A stretch of 64,000 nt of DNA from Sinorhizobium alkalisoli (lineage in GTDB: Bacteria; Pseudomonadota; Alphaproteobacteria; Rhizobiales; Rhizobiaceae): the NCBI RefSeq assembly GCF_008932245.1, contig NZ_CP034909.1, forward strand, positions 1,674,001 through 1,738,000, in the 5' to 3' direction. Below the pieces are notes generated by a model that was not told the origin of the DNA, did no database searches, and was given only the letters and a program-made list of their open reading frames with translations. Made by a program: the position numbers and the translations under genes. Positions 36,542-44,624 of this stretch are shown here, piece after piece. Within the stretch, counting starts at the first letter, position 1; every line of letters begins with the position of its first letter.

Positions 36542-37483
36542 ATGTTCCCGCCTGTCCCAAACCCCACCACCGGACCTCAAACCTCGAAGTTCGGCGAGAA
36601 GGATCTGATCCGGCGGTCGGCGTCGACCATAACGCCGCCGGCCGAGCGCCAGACCGAGGTGGCCAAGCTCATCGACGTCTCGAAATGCATCGGCTGCAAG
36701 GCCTGCCAGGCGGCCTGCATCGAATGGAACGACACCCATCCCGACCTCGAGGCCAATACCGGCGTCTACGAGAATCCGCATGATCTGACGCCGGATATGT
36801 TCACGCTGATGCGGTTCACCGAGTGGGAAAATCCGGAGACGAACAATCTGGAATGGCTGATCCGCAAGGACGGCTGCATGCATTGCGAGGATCCGGGCTG
36901 CCTTAAGGCCTGCCCCGCCCCCGGTGCCATCGTGCAATATTCGAACGGCATCGTGGATTTCGTCCACGAGAACTGCATCGGCTGCGGCTATTGCATCAAG
37001 GGATGCCCGTTCAATATTCCGCGGATCTCCAAGGTCGACCACACGGCCTACAAATGCACGCTCTGCTCCGATCGCATCGCCGTCGGCCAGGGCCCGGCCT
37101 GCGCCAAGGCCTGCCCGACGCAAGCCATCGTCTACGGCACCAAGGAGGAGATGAAGAATCATGCCGAGGGGCGGATTGCCGACCTCAAGTCCCGCGGCTT
37201 TGAAAATGCCGGCCTTTACGATCCGCCGGGCGTCGGCGGTACGCATGTCATGTATGTGCTGCACCATGCCGACAAGCCCGAGATTTACGCCGGCCTGCCC
37301 AACAGTCCGCGGATCAGCCCGGTCGTCGAGGCCTGGAAGGGCGTCACCAAATATGCCGGGCTCGCCGTGATGGGCGTCGCGGCGGTGACCGGGTTCCTCC
37401 ACTACATGGTCAACGGCCCCAACCGCGTCTCCGAGGAGGACGAGGAGGCCGCTGAAAGGCTGACGGGAGATCGTTCCTCATGA
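36542..37483 (+). CDS. fdoH: Formate dehydrogenase beta subunit (iron-sulfur)
   Basis: The product has 313 residues with four ferredoxin-type cluster motifs: [43 protein letters not shown] and [21 protein letters not shown]. It carries electrons from FdoG to the cytochrome subunit. A C-terminal membrane helix ([20 protein letters not shown]) anchors it, as in E. coli FdnH. It starts 13 bases after fdoG and its stop overlaps the fdoI start (ATGA). Confidence 0.96.
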   Translation: MFPPVPNPTTGPQTSKFGEKDLIRRSASTITPPAERQTEVAKLIDVSKCIGCKACQAACIEWNDTHPDLEANTGVYENPHDLTPDMFTLMRFTEWENPETNNLEWLIRKDGCMHCEDPGCLKACPAPGAIVQYSNGIVDFVHENCIGCGYCIKGCPFNIPRISKVDHTAYKCTLCSDRIAVGQGPACAKACPTQAIVYGTKEEMKNHAEGRIADLKSRGFENAGLYDPPGVGGTHVMYVLHHADKPEIYAGLPNSPRISPVVEAWKGVTKYAGLAVMGVAAVTGFLHYMVNGPNRVSEEDEEAAERLTGDRSS

Positions 37484-38196
37484 GCACGGAGACGGAGTAT
37501 GACGTCGCGAAAGGCGACAGCGTTCATCCCGGCAAGCCTGTCACGGTCGATCGTTATACCGGTGCCGCACGGATCAATCACTGGATCACGGCGACGAGCC
37601 TCGTGCTGCTGGCACTTTCCGGCCTATCCCTGTTCCACCCGCGGCTTTTCTTCCTGTCGGCGCTGTTCGGCGGCGGCCAATGGGTGCGCACCATCCATCC
37701 CTGGATCGGCGTCGTCCTATTCTTCGGCTTCCTCGGTCTTTTCCTCCGCTTCTGGAAGCTTAATCTCTGGAAGCGGGAGGACGGCACCTGGCTTGCGCGC
37801 GTGCGCGATGTCCTGACCGCCCATGACGAGCGCCTGCCTGAGGTCGGCAAGTACAATGCCGGGCAGAAACTCGTCTTCTGGTCCATGTCGATCCTGATCG
37901 TCGTACTGATAACCTCCGGCGTCGTCATCTGGGACCAGTATTTCGCGGCCTACACCACGATCGAACAGAAGCGGTGGGCGCTTCTCTTGCATTCGATCGC
38001 CGCCGTCCTCGCGATCAGCGTCTGGATCGTCCACGTCTATGCAGCGATCTGGGTAAAGGGTACGATACGCGGAATGGTACGCGGTTCGGTCACTGGCGGC
38101 TGGGCTTGGCGCTATCACCGCAAGTGGCTGCGCGAACTGGTCGCCACACCACCGACAGAACCGGCAGAAGACCAGAAAAAGACAGCAGCCGAATAG
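37480..38196 (+). CDS. fdoI: Formate dehydrogenase gamma subunit (cytochrome b556)
   Basis: The product has 238 residues and four membrane helices, among them [54 protein letters not shown] and [23 protein letters not shown]. His residues in [23 protein letters not shown] and IVHVYAA are the expected heme b ligands. It transfers electrons to the quinone pool. The protein is somewhat longer than E. coli FdnI, with an N-terminal extension. It is the last respiratory subunit gene; fdhE follows after 98 bases. Confidence 0.93.
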   Translation: MSTETEYDVAKGDSVHPGKPVTVDRYTGAARINHWITATSLVLLALSGLSLFHPRLFFLSALFGGGQWVRTIHPWIGVVLFFGFLGLFLRFWKLNLWKREDGTWLARVRDVLTAHDERLPEVGKYNAGQKLVFWSMSILIVVLITSGVVIWDQYFAAYTTIEQKRWALLLHSIAAVLAISVWIVHVYAAIWVKGTIRGMVRGSVTGGWAWRYHRKWLRELVATPPTEPAEDQKKTAAE

Positions 38197-38241
38197 AGCA
38201 GGATGAGAAAGTGTGCGCGTTTCTCTGCCCGCATCCCGCTC
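38196..38241 (+). repeat. Imperfect hairpin repeat between fdoI and fdhE
   Basis: GAGC (38196-38199) pairs with GCTC (38238-38241), and after an A-C mismatch GGAT pairs with ATCC; AGAAA pairs with TTTCT around a GC-rich loop. It resembles short dispersed palindromes of rhizobia. It may stabilise the fdoGHI mRNA or reduce readthrough into fdhE. Confidence 0.5.
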
Positions 38242-38294
38242 AACCGTGAGAATGGGTTCGTATCACGTGGCCCGTGGGGTTCGTGAGGAGTGTG

Positions 38295-39212
38295 ATGAAA
38301 CGCAAAAGCCCTGTCGAACCGGATCCCACCGCGATCGGAGAAGTTTCCTCGCCGCCCCTCGCGCACCTTCCCGACCCCGCTTCGCTCTTCTCCATCCGGG
38401 CCATGCGCCTGCGGCAACTGGCCGAAGCCAGCGACCTCGCCCCTTATCTCCGTTTCCTTGCCGGACTGGCGGACGCCCAGCACCAAATTCAGGCCGAGCT
38501 CCCGCCTCCCGAAAGTCCCAACCCCGCAGTGATCCTGCGCGCCCGCGAATTCGAAATGCCGCCGCTCCACCGCAACGGCATGGAGGGCGACGAGACGGTC
38601 CATGCCATTTTCGACCGTCTGTTCGCCGCCGCTGACGCAATCGACAAGCCGCAGGCCGCCGCCGAGGCGCTTACGCGCGTTGCCGGCGCCGATCCGAAAG
38701 CGCATCTTGCAATGGCGGAAACCGTGCTCTCCGGGGCATTGCCCGCTGACGCGATCGCCGAGCATATTTTCGTCTGGGCAGCGCTTCAGGTGCATTTCGC
38801 CCGCCTCGCCTCGGTTCTCGATGCGGGATCGCTGACGCCGGTCGCCGACGGCATTTGCCCGGTCTGCGGCGGCAGGCCGGCCTCGTCCATGGTGGTCGGC
38901 TGGCCGGGCTCGCATGGCGCACGGTTCTGCTGCTGCTCGCTTTGCTCGACGCTCTGGCACTATGTCCGCATCAAATGCGTACTTTGCGGCTCGACGAAGG
39001 GGATAGGCTACCGGGAGATCGAGAACCACGGCGGCTTCGTCAAGGCCGAGACCTGCGACGAATGCCAGGGATGGACGAAGATCTTCTATCAGAACAAAGC
39101 CCCGGCGGTCGAACCCGTAGCCGACGATGTCGCAAGTCTCGGCCTCGACCTGCTGATGCGCGAAGGCCGCTATCGTCGCGGCGGGTTCGCTCCGCTGCTG
39201 GCCGGCTTCTAA
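38295..39212 (+). CDS. fdhE: Formate dehydrogenase accessory protein FdhE
   Basis: The product has 305 residues, with GAGGAG before ATG 38295; the upstream extension to 38274 is not supported. Four CxxC pairs in the C-terminal half (CPVCGG, CSLCS, CVLCG, CDECQ) form the rubredoxin-like metal sites typical of FdhE, preceded by a helical N-terminal region. FdhE binds the formate dehydrogenase catalytic subunit and is required for its activity in aerobes and facultative anaerobes. It is the bridge between the structural genes and the selenocysteine genes of the same operon. Confidence 0.94.
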   Translation: MKRKSPVEPDPTAIGEVSSPPLAHLPDPASLFSIRAMRLRQLAEASDLAPYLRFLAGLADAQHQIQAELPPPESPNPAVILRAREFEMPPLHRNGMEGDETVHAIFDRLFAAADAIDKPQAAAEALTRVAGADPKAHLAMAETVLSGALPADAIAEHIFVWAALQVHFARLASVLDAGSLTPVADGICPVCGGRPASSMVVGWPGSHGARFCCCSLCSTLWHYVRIKCVLCGSTKGIGYREIENHGGFVKAETCDECQGWTKIFYQNKAPAVEPVADDVASLGLDLLMREGRYRRGGFAPLLAGF

Positions 39213-39250
39213 TGCATGTCGCCGAAAAGTGTGCAGCGGTTTTGGGCAAC
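39213..39250 (+). repeat. Short palindromic repeat between fdhE and selA
   Basis: TGCATGTCGCCGAAAAGTGT, then GCAGCGGTTTTGGGC, forms an imperfect stem GCCGAAAA/TTTTGGGC (39221-39228 with 39240-39247, one mismatch). It begins immediately after the fdhE stop and ends 13 bases before the selA start, leaving only the GGAGGG ribosome binding site beyond it. The sequence resembles a dispersed rhizobial element. Confidence 0.5.
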
Positions 39251-39262
39251 GGAGGGCCGTAA

Positions 39263-40687
39263 ATGGACGCCAATGTCAGGTTGCGTGACATCCCCTCGGT
39301 GGACGAACTTCTAAGATCGGCCGGCGTCGCCGACGCGGTCGGACGTTTTGGGCGGCCGGTCGTTGCCGCGGCCTTGCGGCGTGTCCTGACCTCCATCCGC
39401 GAGGCGGTGCGGGAAGGCGCGGACATTCCCTCCTCGGCGACCATCGCGGCTGCCGCCGTCGCGGCGCTCAAGGCGAACGAGCGGTCGACGCTTCGCCCAC
39501 TCTTCAATCTGACGGGAACCGTGCTCCACACCAATCTCGGCCGGGCATTGCTGGCAGAAACGGCGATCGATGCCGCGATGGCCGCGATGCGCGAGGCTGT
39601 CGCGCTCGAATTCGACCTTGCGAGCGGCAAGCGCGGCGAAAGGGACGATCACCTGCGCGGGCTCATCTGCGAGCTGACCGGCGCGGAGGATGCGACCGTC
39701 GTCAACAACAATGCCGCCGCGGTGCTGTTGACCCTGAACAGTCTTGCCGCCGGCCGGGAGGCGATCGTCTCCCGCGGCGAGCTCATCGAGATCGGCGGGG
39801 CATTCCGCATGCCGGACATCATGCTGCGCGCCGGCGTGCGCCTCACCGAGGTCGGCACGACCAACCGCACCCATGCCCGGGACTACCGGGACGCCATCGG
39901 CCCGGATACGGGCCTGATCCTGAAGGTCCATACCTCGAACTATCGCATCGAGGGTTTTACGAAAGAAGTCGGCGCACGCGAACTGGCGGCGATCGCCCGC
40001 GACAAGTCCGTGCCGCTCATCAACGACCTCGGTTCGGGCACGCTTGCCGATCTCGAGCACTTCGGGCTCGCGCACGAAACGACCGTCAGGGAGGCTATCA
40101 GCGAGGGCGCCGATATCGTCACTTTTTCCGGCGACAAACTGCTCGGCGGACCGCAGGCGGGATTCATCGTCGGACGCAAGGCTTTGATCGAGAAGATCAA
40201 TGGCAATCCGATGAAGCGCGCGCTCCGGGTCGACAAGATCCGCCTTGCGGCGCTGGAAGCGACGCTCCGGCTCTATCGCGACCCCGACCGGCTCCATGAG
40301 CGCCTGCCGACGATGCGGCTGCTTGCCCGCCCGCAGACCGAGATCAAAGCGCAGGCCGAGCGGCTCGCGCCCCTGGTCGCGCGCGCGACGGGGGGAGCTT
40401 TCGCCGTGTCGGTCGTTGCCTGCGAAAGCCAGATCGGTTCCGGGGCGCTGCCGCTCGCGACCATGCCAAGTGCCGGGCTAGCGCTGACACCGTCTTCGGG
40501 CAGCGGCCGCATGCTTGCAAAGGTGGCGGCGGCGCTCAGGCGCCTGCCGATACCGGTCATCGGCCGCATCGAGCGCGGGTCGCTGATCCTGGACCTGCGC
40601 TGTCTCGAAGACGAGGAAGGCTTCGTCGCCGATCACGCGCATCTCGACATGGCCTGCGAAGGAGGTGCCGATGGCGAGCCTTCTTAA
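39263..40687 (+). CDS. selA: L-seryl-tRNA(Sec) selenium transferase
   Basis: The product has 474 residues, typical of SelA. It converts seryl-tRNA(Sec) to selenocysteinyl-tRNA(Sec) with selenophosphate as donor. [16 protein letters not shown] is the N-terminal core, and the PLP lysine is K292 in [18 protein letters not shown], aligned with E. coli K295. [14 protein letters not shown] provides the Asp of the PLP pocket. GGAGGG precedes ATG 39263. Its last 17 bases overlap the Sel1-repeat gene. Confidence 0.96.
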   Translation: MDANVRLRDIPSVDELLRSAGVADAVGRFGRPVVAAALRRVLTSIREAVREGADIPSSATIAAAAVAALKANERSTLRPLFNLTGTVLHTNLGRALLAETAIDAAMAAMREAVALEFDLASGKRGERDDHLRGLICELTGAEDATVVNNNAAAVLLTLNSLAAGREAIVSRGELIEIGGAFRMPDIMLRAGVRLTEVGTTNRTHARDYRDAIGPDTGLILKVHTSNYRIEGFTKEVGARELAAIARDKSVPLINDLGSGTLADLEHFGLAHETTVREAISEGADIVTFSGDKLLGGPQAGFIVGRKALIEKINGNPMKRALRVDKIRLAALEATLRLYRDPDRLHERLPTMRLLARPQTEIKAQAERLAPLVARATGGAFAVSVVACESQIGSGALPLATMPSAGLALTPSSGSGRMLAKVAAALRRLPIPVIGRIERGSLILDLRCLEDEEGFVADHAHLDMACEGGADGEPS

Positions 40688-41492
40688 CCGTTTCATGCGC
40701 AACCCGGCCGAGACCGATGCCTCCCGAATGGCCGAGGCGCTCGCCGCCGCGCAGAGGAGCGAATTCGAGTTTGCGCTCGCAATCTGGGAGCCGCTGGCGC
40801 GGGCGGGACACGCCCGCGCCCAGAACAATATCGGCGCATGCTTTGCCGGCGGACTGGGCGTCGTGCGGAACGACAATCTTGCCTATCGCTGGCTGAGCCT
40901 CGCCGCCGAGGCCGGCGATCCGGTCGGCCAGCGCAATCTCGCGACGCTTCTCTTCAAGGGCGAGAGCATAGAGCCGGACTACGAACGGGCGGCCTCCCTT
41001 TACCGCAAGGCTGCCGAACAGGGTGACACCGAGGCCCAGGACATGCTGAGCTGGATGCTGCTCGAGGGCGATCTCATCGAGCCCGATTTTGCGGAAGCGC
41101 GCCGCTGGGCACTCGCAGCCGCGAAGGACGGTCGCGCCGCCTCGATGACGCGGCTCGGCATGCTTTATCACAATGCCGTCGGTGTAGCCCGTGATCCCTT
41201 CGAAGCGGTTCAGTGGTGGCAGCGCGGCGCCTATGCCGGCGATGCCGACGGGCAGGCGATGCTGGGCGCCGCCTATCATCTCGGAAGCGGCGTCGCCCGC
41301 GATCCGGTCGAAGCCTTCGTCTGGCTGACAAGGGCGCGCGCAGGCGGGAGCGCGCTGGCAGCACCCTTCTACGACGCCGTGCGCGCGGCGCTCGATGCGG
41401 ACGAGTTGCAGGAGGCCGAGTGCCGTGCCGCGCTTCCCCTCTCCGAAACGGCCGTGCCCGCTCAGCCCGTCACCACGGGAGATGAACGGTGA
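40671..41492 (+). CDS. Sel1-repeat (TPR-like) protein encoded between selA and selB
   Basis: The product has 273 residues and no signal peptide. Sel1/TPR-like repeats of about 36 residues cover most of it: [80 protein letters not shown] and [18 protein letters not shown]. Such solenoids bind partner proteins. The gene starts inside the last 17 bases of selA (GGAGG in selA) and ends overlapping selB by four (GTGA), so its translation is tightly coupled to both. It is probably involved in Sec incorporation or formate dehydrogenase assembly, but no such function is known to me. A frame six bases longer (GTG 40665) is less likely. Confidence 0.85.
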   Translation: MASLLNRFMRNPAETDASRMAEALAAAQRSEFEFALAIWEPLARAGHARAQNNIGACFAGGLGVVRNDNLAYRWLSLAAEAGDPVGQRNLATLLFKGESIEPDYERAASLYRKAAEQGDTEAQDMLSWMLLEGDLIEPDFAEARRWALAAAKDGRAASMTRLGMLYHNAVGVARDPFEAVQWWQRGAYAGDADGQAMLGAAYHLGSGVARDPVEAFVWLTRARAGGSALAAPFYDAVRAALDADELQEAECRAALPLSETAVPAQPVTTGDER

Positions 41493-43564
41493 TCGTCGGC
41501 ACCGCCGGGCATATCGATCACGGCAAGACATCGCTCGTCCGGGCGCTGACCGGCGTTGATACCGATCGGCTGAAGGAGGAGAAGAATCGCGGCATCTCGA
41601 TCGATCTCGGCTTTGCCTATCTGCCGATCGATGGGGCGGAAACCATCGGCTTTATCGATGTTCCGGGACACGAGAAATTCATCCACACCATGCTCGCCGG
41701 CGCCAGCGGCATCGATTTCGCCCTGCTGGTGGTCGCGGCCGACGACGGCGTCATGCCCCAAACGCGTGAGCATCTTGCCATCGTCGATCTTCTCGGCATC
41801 GAACGCGGTATCGTTGCCATCGCTAAGGCCGATCTGGTGGCAGAGGATCGCCTCGCGGACGTCGAGGAGGCGATCAGAAACGAGCTCGTTGGCACGGCAC
41901 TCGCCGATGCGCCGATGATCCCGGTTTCGACGGTATCCGGCACGGGCGTGGCGCGGCTTCGCGACGAAATCGTCGCTGAAGTTCGCCGCTTCGCGCGCCG
42001 GCAGACGGCCGGGCGCTTCCGCCTGGCCGTCGATCGCTCCTTCACCATTCAGGGCATAGGTACGGTGGTCACCGGGACCGTTCTTTCGGGGCAGGTATCG
42101 GTGGAGGATCACATCACCGTCAGCCCTTCGGGCCTTCAGGCGCGGGTGCGATCAATCCACGCGCAGAACCGGCCGAGCGAGAACGGCCGCGCCGGTGATC
42201 GCTGCGCCCTCAATCTCGTCGGCCATGGCATTACAAAAACCGCGATCCATCGCGGCGACATGGTCTCAGACCCGAGCCTGCATGCGCCGACGAGCCGCAT
42301 CGATGCGACCTTGCGGGTGCTTGGCTCCGAGCCGAAGCCGATCGGCCACTGGTTTCCGGTGCGGCTTCATCATGCGTCTGCGGAAGTCGGAGCCCGTATC
42401 GTCCTGCTGGCGGAAGAGACGGTGGTGCCGGGAGCGCGGACGCTCGTCCAAATCGTTCTCGACCGACCGATCGCAGCGGCGGCCGGAGACCGCTACGTTA
42501 TCCGCGACACCTCCGCCCAACGCACGATCGGTGGCGGCCGGTTTCTCGACCTGCGCGCACCGGCCCGCAAGCGGCGCACGCCGGAGCGATTGGCGCAACT
42601 TCAAGCGCTCGCGCTGACCGAGCCGAAACAGGCAATCGGGGCCCTGCTTGCCGCTCCGCCCTTCTTTGCCGACATCAGCGCCTTCGCCCGCGACCGGGCG
42701 ATTGCCGCGGCGGAAGCCGACGCACTGGCGCAGACGCTCAACCTGGTGCAACTGCCGTCGGACGCGGCGACGCTTGTCATGTCGATGGAGAGCTGGGAGA
42801 GACTGCGGAGCGATATTCTCGCGCGGCTTGGGGCCTTCCATGTGGAAAATCCGGACCTGGCCGGCATGGGGGTCGAACGGCTGCGCACTGAACTTCCGCT
42901 TCGCCTGCCGGTGACCGCCTTTCGCGCGGCGTTACAGGCTCTCGTCCGGCCGGGTGAAATCGTCCTCGATGGCGCATGGGTCCGGCTGGCGGGCCATCGG
43001 GTGACGATGAGCCTGGCCGATGAGAAACTCTGGAAGGAGATCGAGCCCTTGCTCGGCGGACCCAAGCGCTTCCGCCCGCCGCGCGTGCGCGACATTGCCG
43101 CCCTGCTGGGCGCGCCGGAGGTGCAAGTGCGCCGGCTCATGAAGCTCGGCGGCCGCATGGGCAAGGTGCATGAGGTGGCGCACGACCATTTCTTCTTGCG
43201 CGACACGATCGCGGAAATGGTCGCCATCATCGCCGATATCGGCGAGGCGGCCGACGGCGGCTGGTTCACCGCCATGCAGTTCCGTGATCGCGTCGACAAC
43301 GGCCGCAAGGTCGCCATCCAGATCCTCGACTTCTTCGACCATCACAGCGTGACGCTGCGCCGCGCCGATCTTCGCCGCCTCAATCGCAGCCGTCTGGATT
43401 TCTTCGGCAATTTGTCGAATGCTAGCCGTGGCATTTCAGGAGGAGATTCATGCCCGGTGGCATGTCCGGACTTCAAATCCGGGAGGGGCCGAGAGACGGT
43501 CCTTGGTGGGTTCGACCCCCACTCTCTTCCGCCATTATCGGACGCGACCGGGAGTACCCGTTAG
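41489..43564 (+). CDS. selB: Selenocysteine-specific elongation factor SelB
   Basis: The protein binds GTP, selenocysteinyl-tRNA(Sec) and the SECIS hairpin. The G-domain has GHIDHGKTS (residues 7-15), FIDVPGHEKFIHTML and AKADLV; the C-terminal part, with a run of winged helices, ends with HHSVTLRRADLRRLN. GTG 41489 overlaps the upstream stop as GTGA. The frame is open through the whole tRNA-Sec gene (codon 651 begins at 43439, the first base of the tRNA), ending at TAG 43562-43564 with 691 codons. About the last 41 residues are tRNA-derived sequence. Whether they are translated is uncertain; the normal domain end is near LDFFGNLS. Confidence 0.95.
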   Translation: MIVGTAGHIDHGKTSLVRALTGVDTDRLKEEKNRGISIDLGFAYLPIDGAETIGFIDVPGHEKFIHTMLAGASGIDFALLVVAADDGVMPQTREHLAIVDLLGIERGIVAIAKADLVAEDRLADVEEAIRNELVGTALADAPMIPVSTVSGTGVARLRDEIVAEVRRFARRQTAGRFRLAVDRSFTIQGIGTVVTGTVLSGQVSVEDHITVSPSGLQARVRSIHAQNRPSENGRAGDRCALNLVGHGITKTAIHRGDMVSDPSLHAPTSRIDATLRVLGSEPKPIGHWFPVRLHHASAEVGARIVLLAEETVVPGARTLVQIVLDRPIAAAAGDRYVIRDTSAQRTIGGGRFLDLRAPARKRRTPERLAQLQALALTEPKQAIGALLAAPPFFADISAFARDRAIAAAEADALAQTLNLVQLPSDAATLVMSMESWERLRSDILARLGAFHVENPDLAGMGVERLRTELPLRLPVTAFRAALQALVRPGEIVLDGAWVRLAGHRVTMSLADEKLWKEIEPLLGGPKRFRPPRVRDIAALLGAPEVQVRRLMKLGGRMGKVHEVAHDHFFLRDTIAEMVAIIADIGEAADGGWFTAMQFRDRVDNGRKVAIQILDFFDHHSVTLRRADLRRLNRSRLDFFGNLSNASRGISGGDSCPVACPDFKSGRGRETVLGGFDPHSLPPLSDATGSTR
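43439..43534 (+). tRNA. selC: tRNA-Sec (anticodon TCA)
   Basis: This 96-base tRNA includes the encoded CCA. The 8-base acceptor stem GGAGGAGA/TCTCTTCC has one G-T wobble. The anticodon loop is CTTCAAA with anticodon TCA at 43473-43475, the stem is CCGGA/TCCGG, and a long extra arm and T loop GTTCGAC follow. Discriminator G is at 43531. The long extra arm and 8-base acceptor are hallmarks of tRNA-Sec. It lies entirely inside the selB reading frame, on the same strand. Confidence 0.96.
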
Positions 43565-43777
43565 AGCCAGTGTCGGCGCGGCCAGTCTGCAGCTAGGTGT
43601 TCCTGCGGTCGATCCATGTGCCGGATTTCTCTTGGTCCGAGATCGGTTGTCGGGAGAGGCGCCGGTCGTTCGTCCTCCGGATGCAAAGCGCAAATATTGG
43701 AGACAGGCCATGACAGGGATTACCGCTGACACCCAAGTCGCGCCGTACGGCGCCCTGCCATCACCCGGAGCTTTCCG
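43565..43777. other. Region after selB, with a short ORF
   Basis: Between the selB stop and the GST start lie 213 bases. The only coding sign is the 23-codon ORF at 43710-43781, listed separately. No terminator hairpin for the selenium operon was found here. Confidence 0.35.
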
Positions 43778-43781
43778 ATGA
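43710..43781 (+). CDS. 23-residue leader peptide coupled to the GST gene
   Basis: The short ORF reads MTGITADTQVAPYGALPSPG then AFR and stop. GGAG (43699-43702) stands 7 bases before its ATG. Its stop overlaps the GST start as ATGA, so ribosomes finishing the peptide could restart on the GST gene. Sequence has no recognised family. Coding is suggested only by the ribosome binding site and the overlap. Confidence 0.35.
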   Translation: MTGITADTQVAPYGALPSPGAFR

Positions 43782-44428
43782 CCCCAACCATTACCGCCTT
43801 TGAACGCTCGCCCGATGGCGGCAAGGGTTTGGCACGTGACATGCGGGTTCGCTGGGCGCTCGAAGAGGTGGGACGGCCCTACGACGTCCGTCTTCTTTCT
43901 TTCAAAGCGATGAAGGAACCCGCGCATCTCGCGCTTCACCCTTTCGGACAGATTCCGACCTACGAAGAAGGCGACCTCGCCCTGTTCGAGTCGGGAGCGA
44001 TCGTCTTCCATATCGCGGAGCGCCATGCGGGACTGCTGCCGGACGATGCGAATGCCCGGGCGCGTGCGATCGCGTGGATGTTTGCCGCGCTCAACACCGT
44101 GGAGCCGCCGATCTTCGACCGCGCCCTTGCCAGGATCCTCGAGCGCAACGAGCCTTGGTACGAACAGCGCCTGCGTACCCTTGAGGCCAGCATTCGGAAA
44201 CGGCTGGACGGCCTTTCGAGCCGACTTGGCGATGCCGACTGGCTCGAAGGCGAATTCAGCGCCGGTGATCTTCTGATGGTGACGGTGCTGCTCAGGTTGA
44301 AAGGATCGGCTCTACTGGACGAATATCCGAACCTTACGGCCTATGTCGCCCGCGGCGAAGCGCGGCCTGCATTCAAGCGTGCTTTCGACGCGCAGTTGGC
44401 GGTTTTCACCGCCGCATCGACCGCTTGA
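43778..44428 (+). CDS. Glutathione S-transferase family protein
   Basis: The product has 216 residues. The thioredoxin-like N-terminal domain ends with FGQIPTYEEGDLALFESGAIVFHI, containing the cis-Pro and the ESGAI glutathione-binding segment. The helical C-terminal domain follows, with GEFSAGDLLMVTVLLRL as the conserved N-capping box. Substrate is unknown; the family covers detoxification and stress roles. GGAG precedes the ATG. It stands apart from the selenium operon and converges on the OmpA-domain gene. Confidence 0.88.
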   Translation: MTPTITAFERSPDGGKGLARDMRVRWALEEVGRPYDVRLLSFKAMKEPAHLALHPFGQIPTYEEGDLALFESGAIVFHIAERHAGLLPDDANARARAIAWMFAALNTVEPPIFDRALARILERNEPWYEQRLRTLEASIRKRLDGLSSRLGDADWLEGEFSAGDLLMVTVLLRLKGSALLDEYPNLTAYVARGEARPAFKRAFDAQLAVFTAASTA

Positions 44429-44520
44429 GAAGGCCCCTCAGGGCTCGATCGGCACACTCCGCAACCGTATGCCCGAAGTCAGGATGCTCTCGACCGTCTT
44501 CTGCATCCATTCCGCCGACA

Positions 44521-44564
44521 GCGTAGAGGCCCCAAAATCGGAACCGATCTTGGGGCCTCTATGC
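44521..44564. repeat. Twenty-base hairpin between convergent GST and OmpA-domain genes
   Basis: TAGAGGCCCCAA (44524-44535) pairs with TTGGGGCCTCTA (44550-44561), extended outward by GC pairs and inward by ATCG/CGAT after one A-C mismatch, with loop GAAC. Total about 20 base pairs. It lies where the left palindrome of a RIME would be, since the RIME right half follows directly. Confidence 0.7.
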
Positions 44565-44585
44565 AGAGTCTGCGGCACGTCTTTA

Positions 44586-44621
44586 CCCTTGAACCGAGCT
44601 CGATCAAAGGAGACATGCAGC
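44586..44621 (+). repeat. RIME-type right half
   Basis: CCTTGAACCGAGCTCGATCA, then AAGGAGACATGCAG, resembles the second half of the RIME right palindrome. It stops four bases from the OmpA-domain gene stop. The left half is replaced by the unrelated hairpin at 44521-44564. Confidence 0.6.
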
Positions 44622-44624
44622 GGC

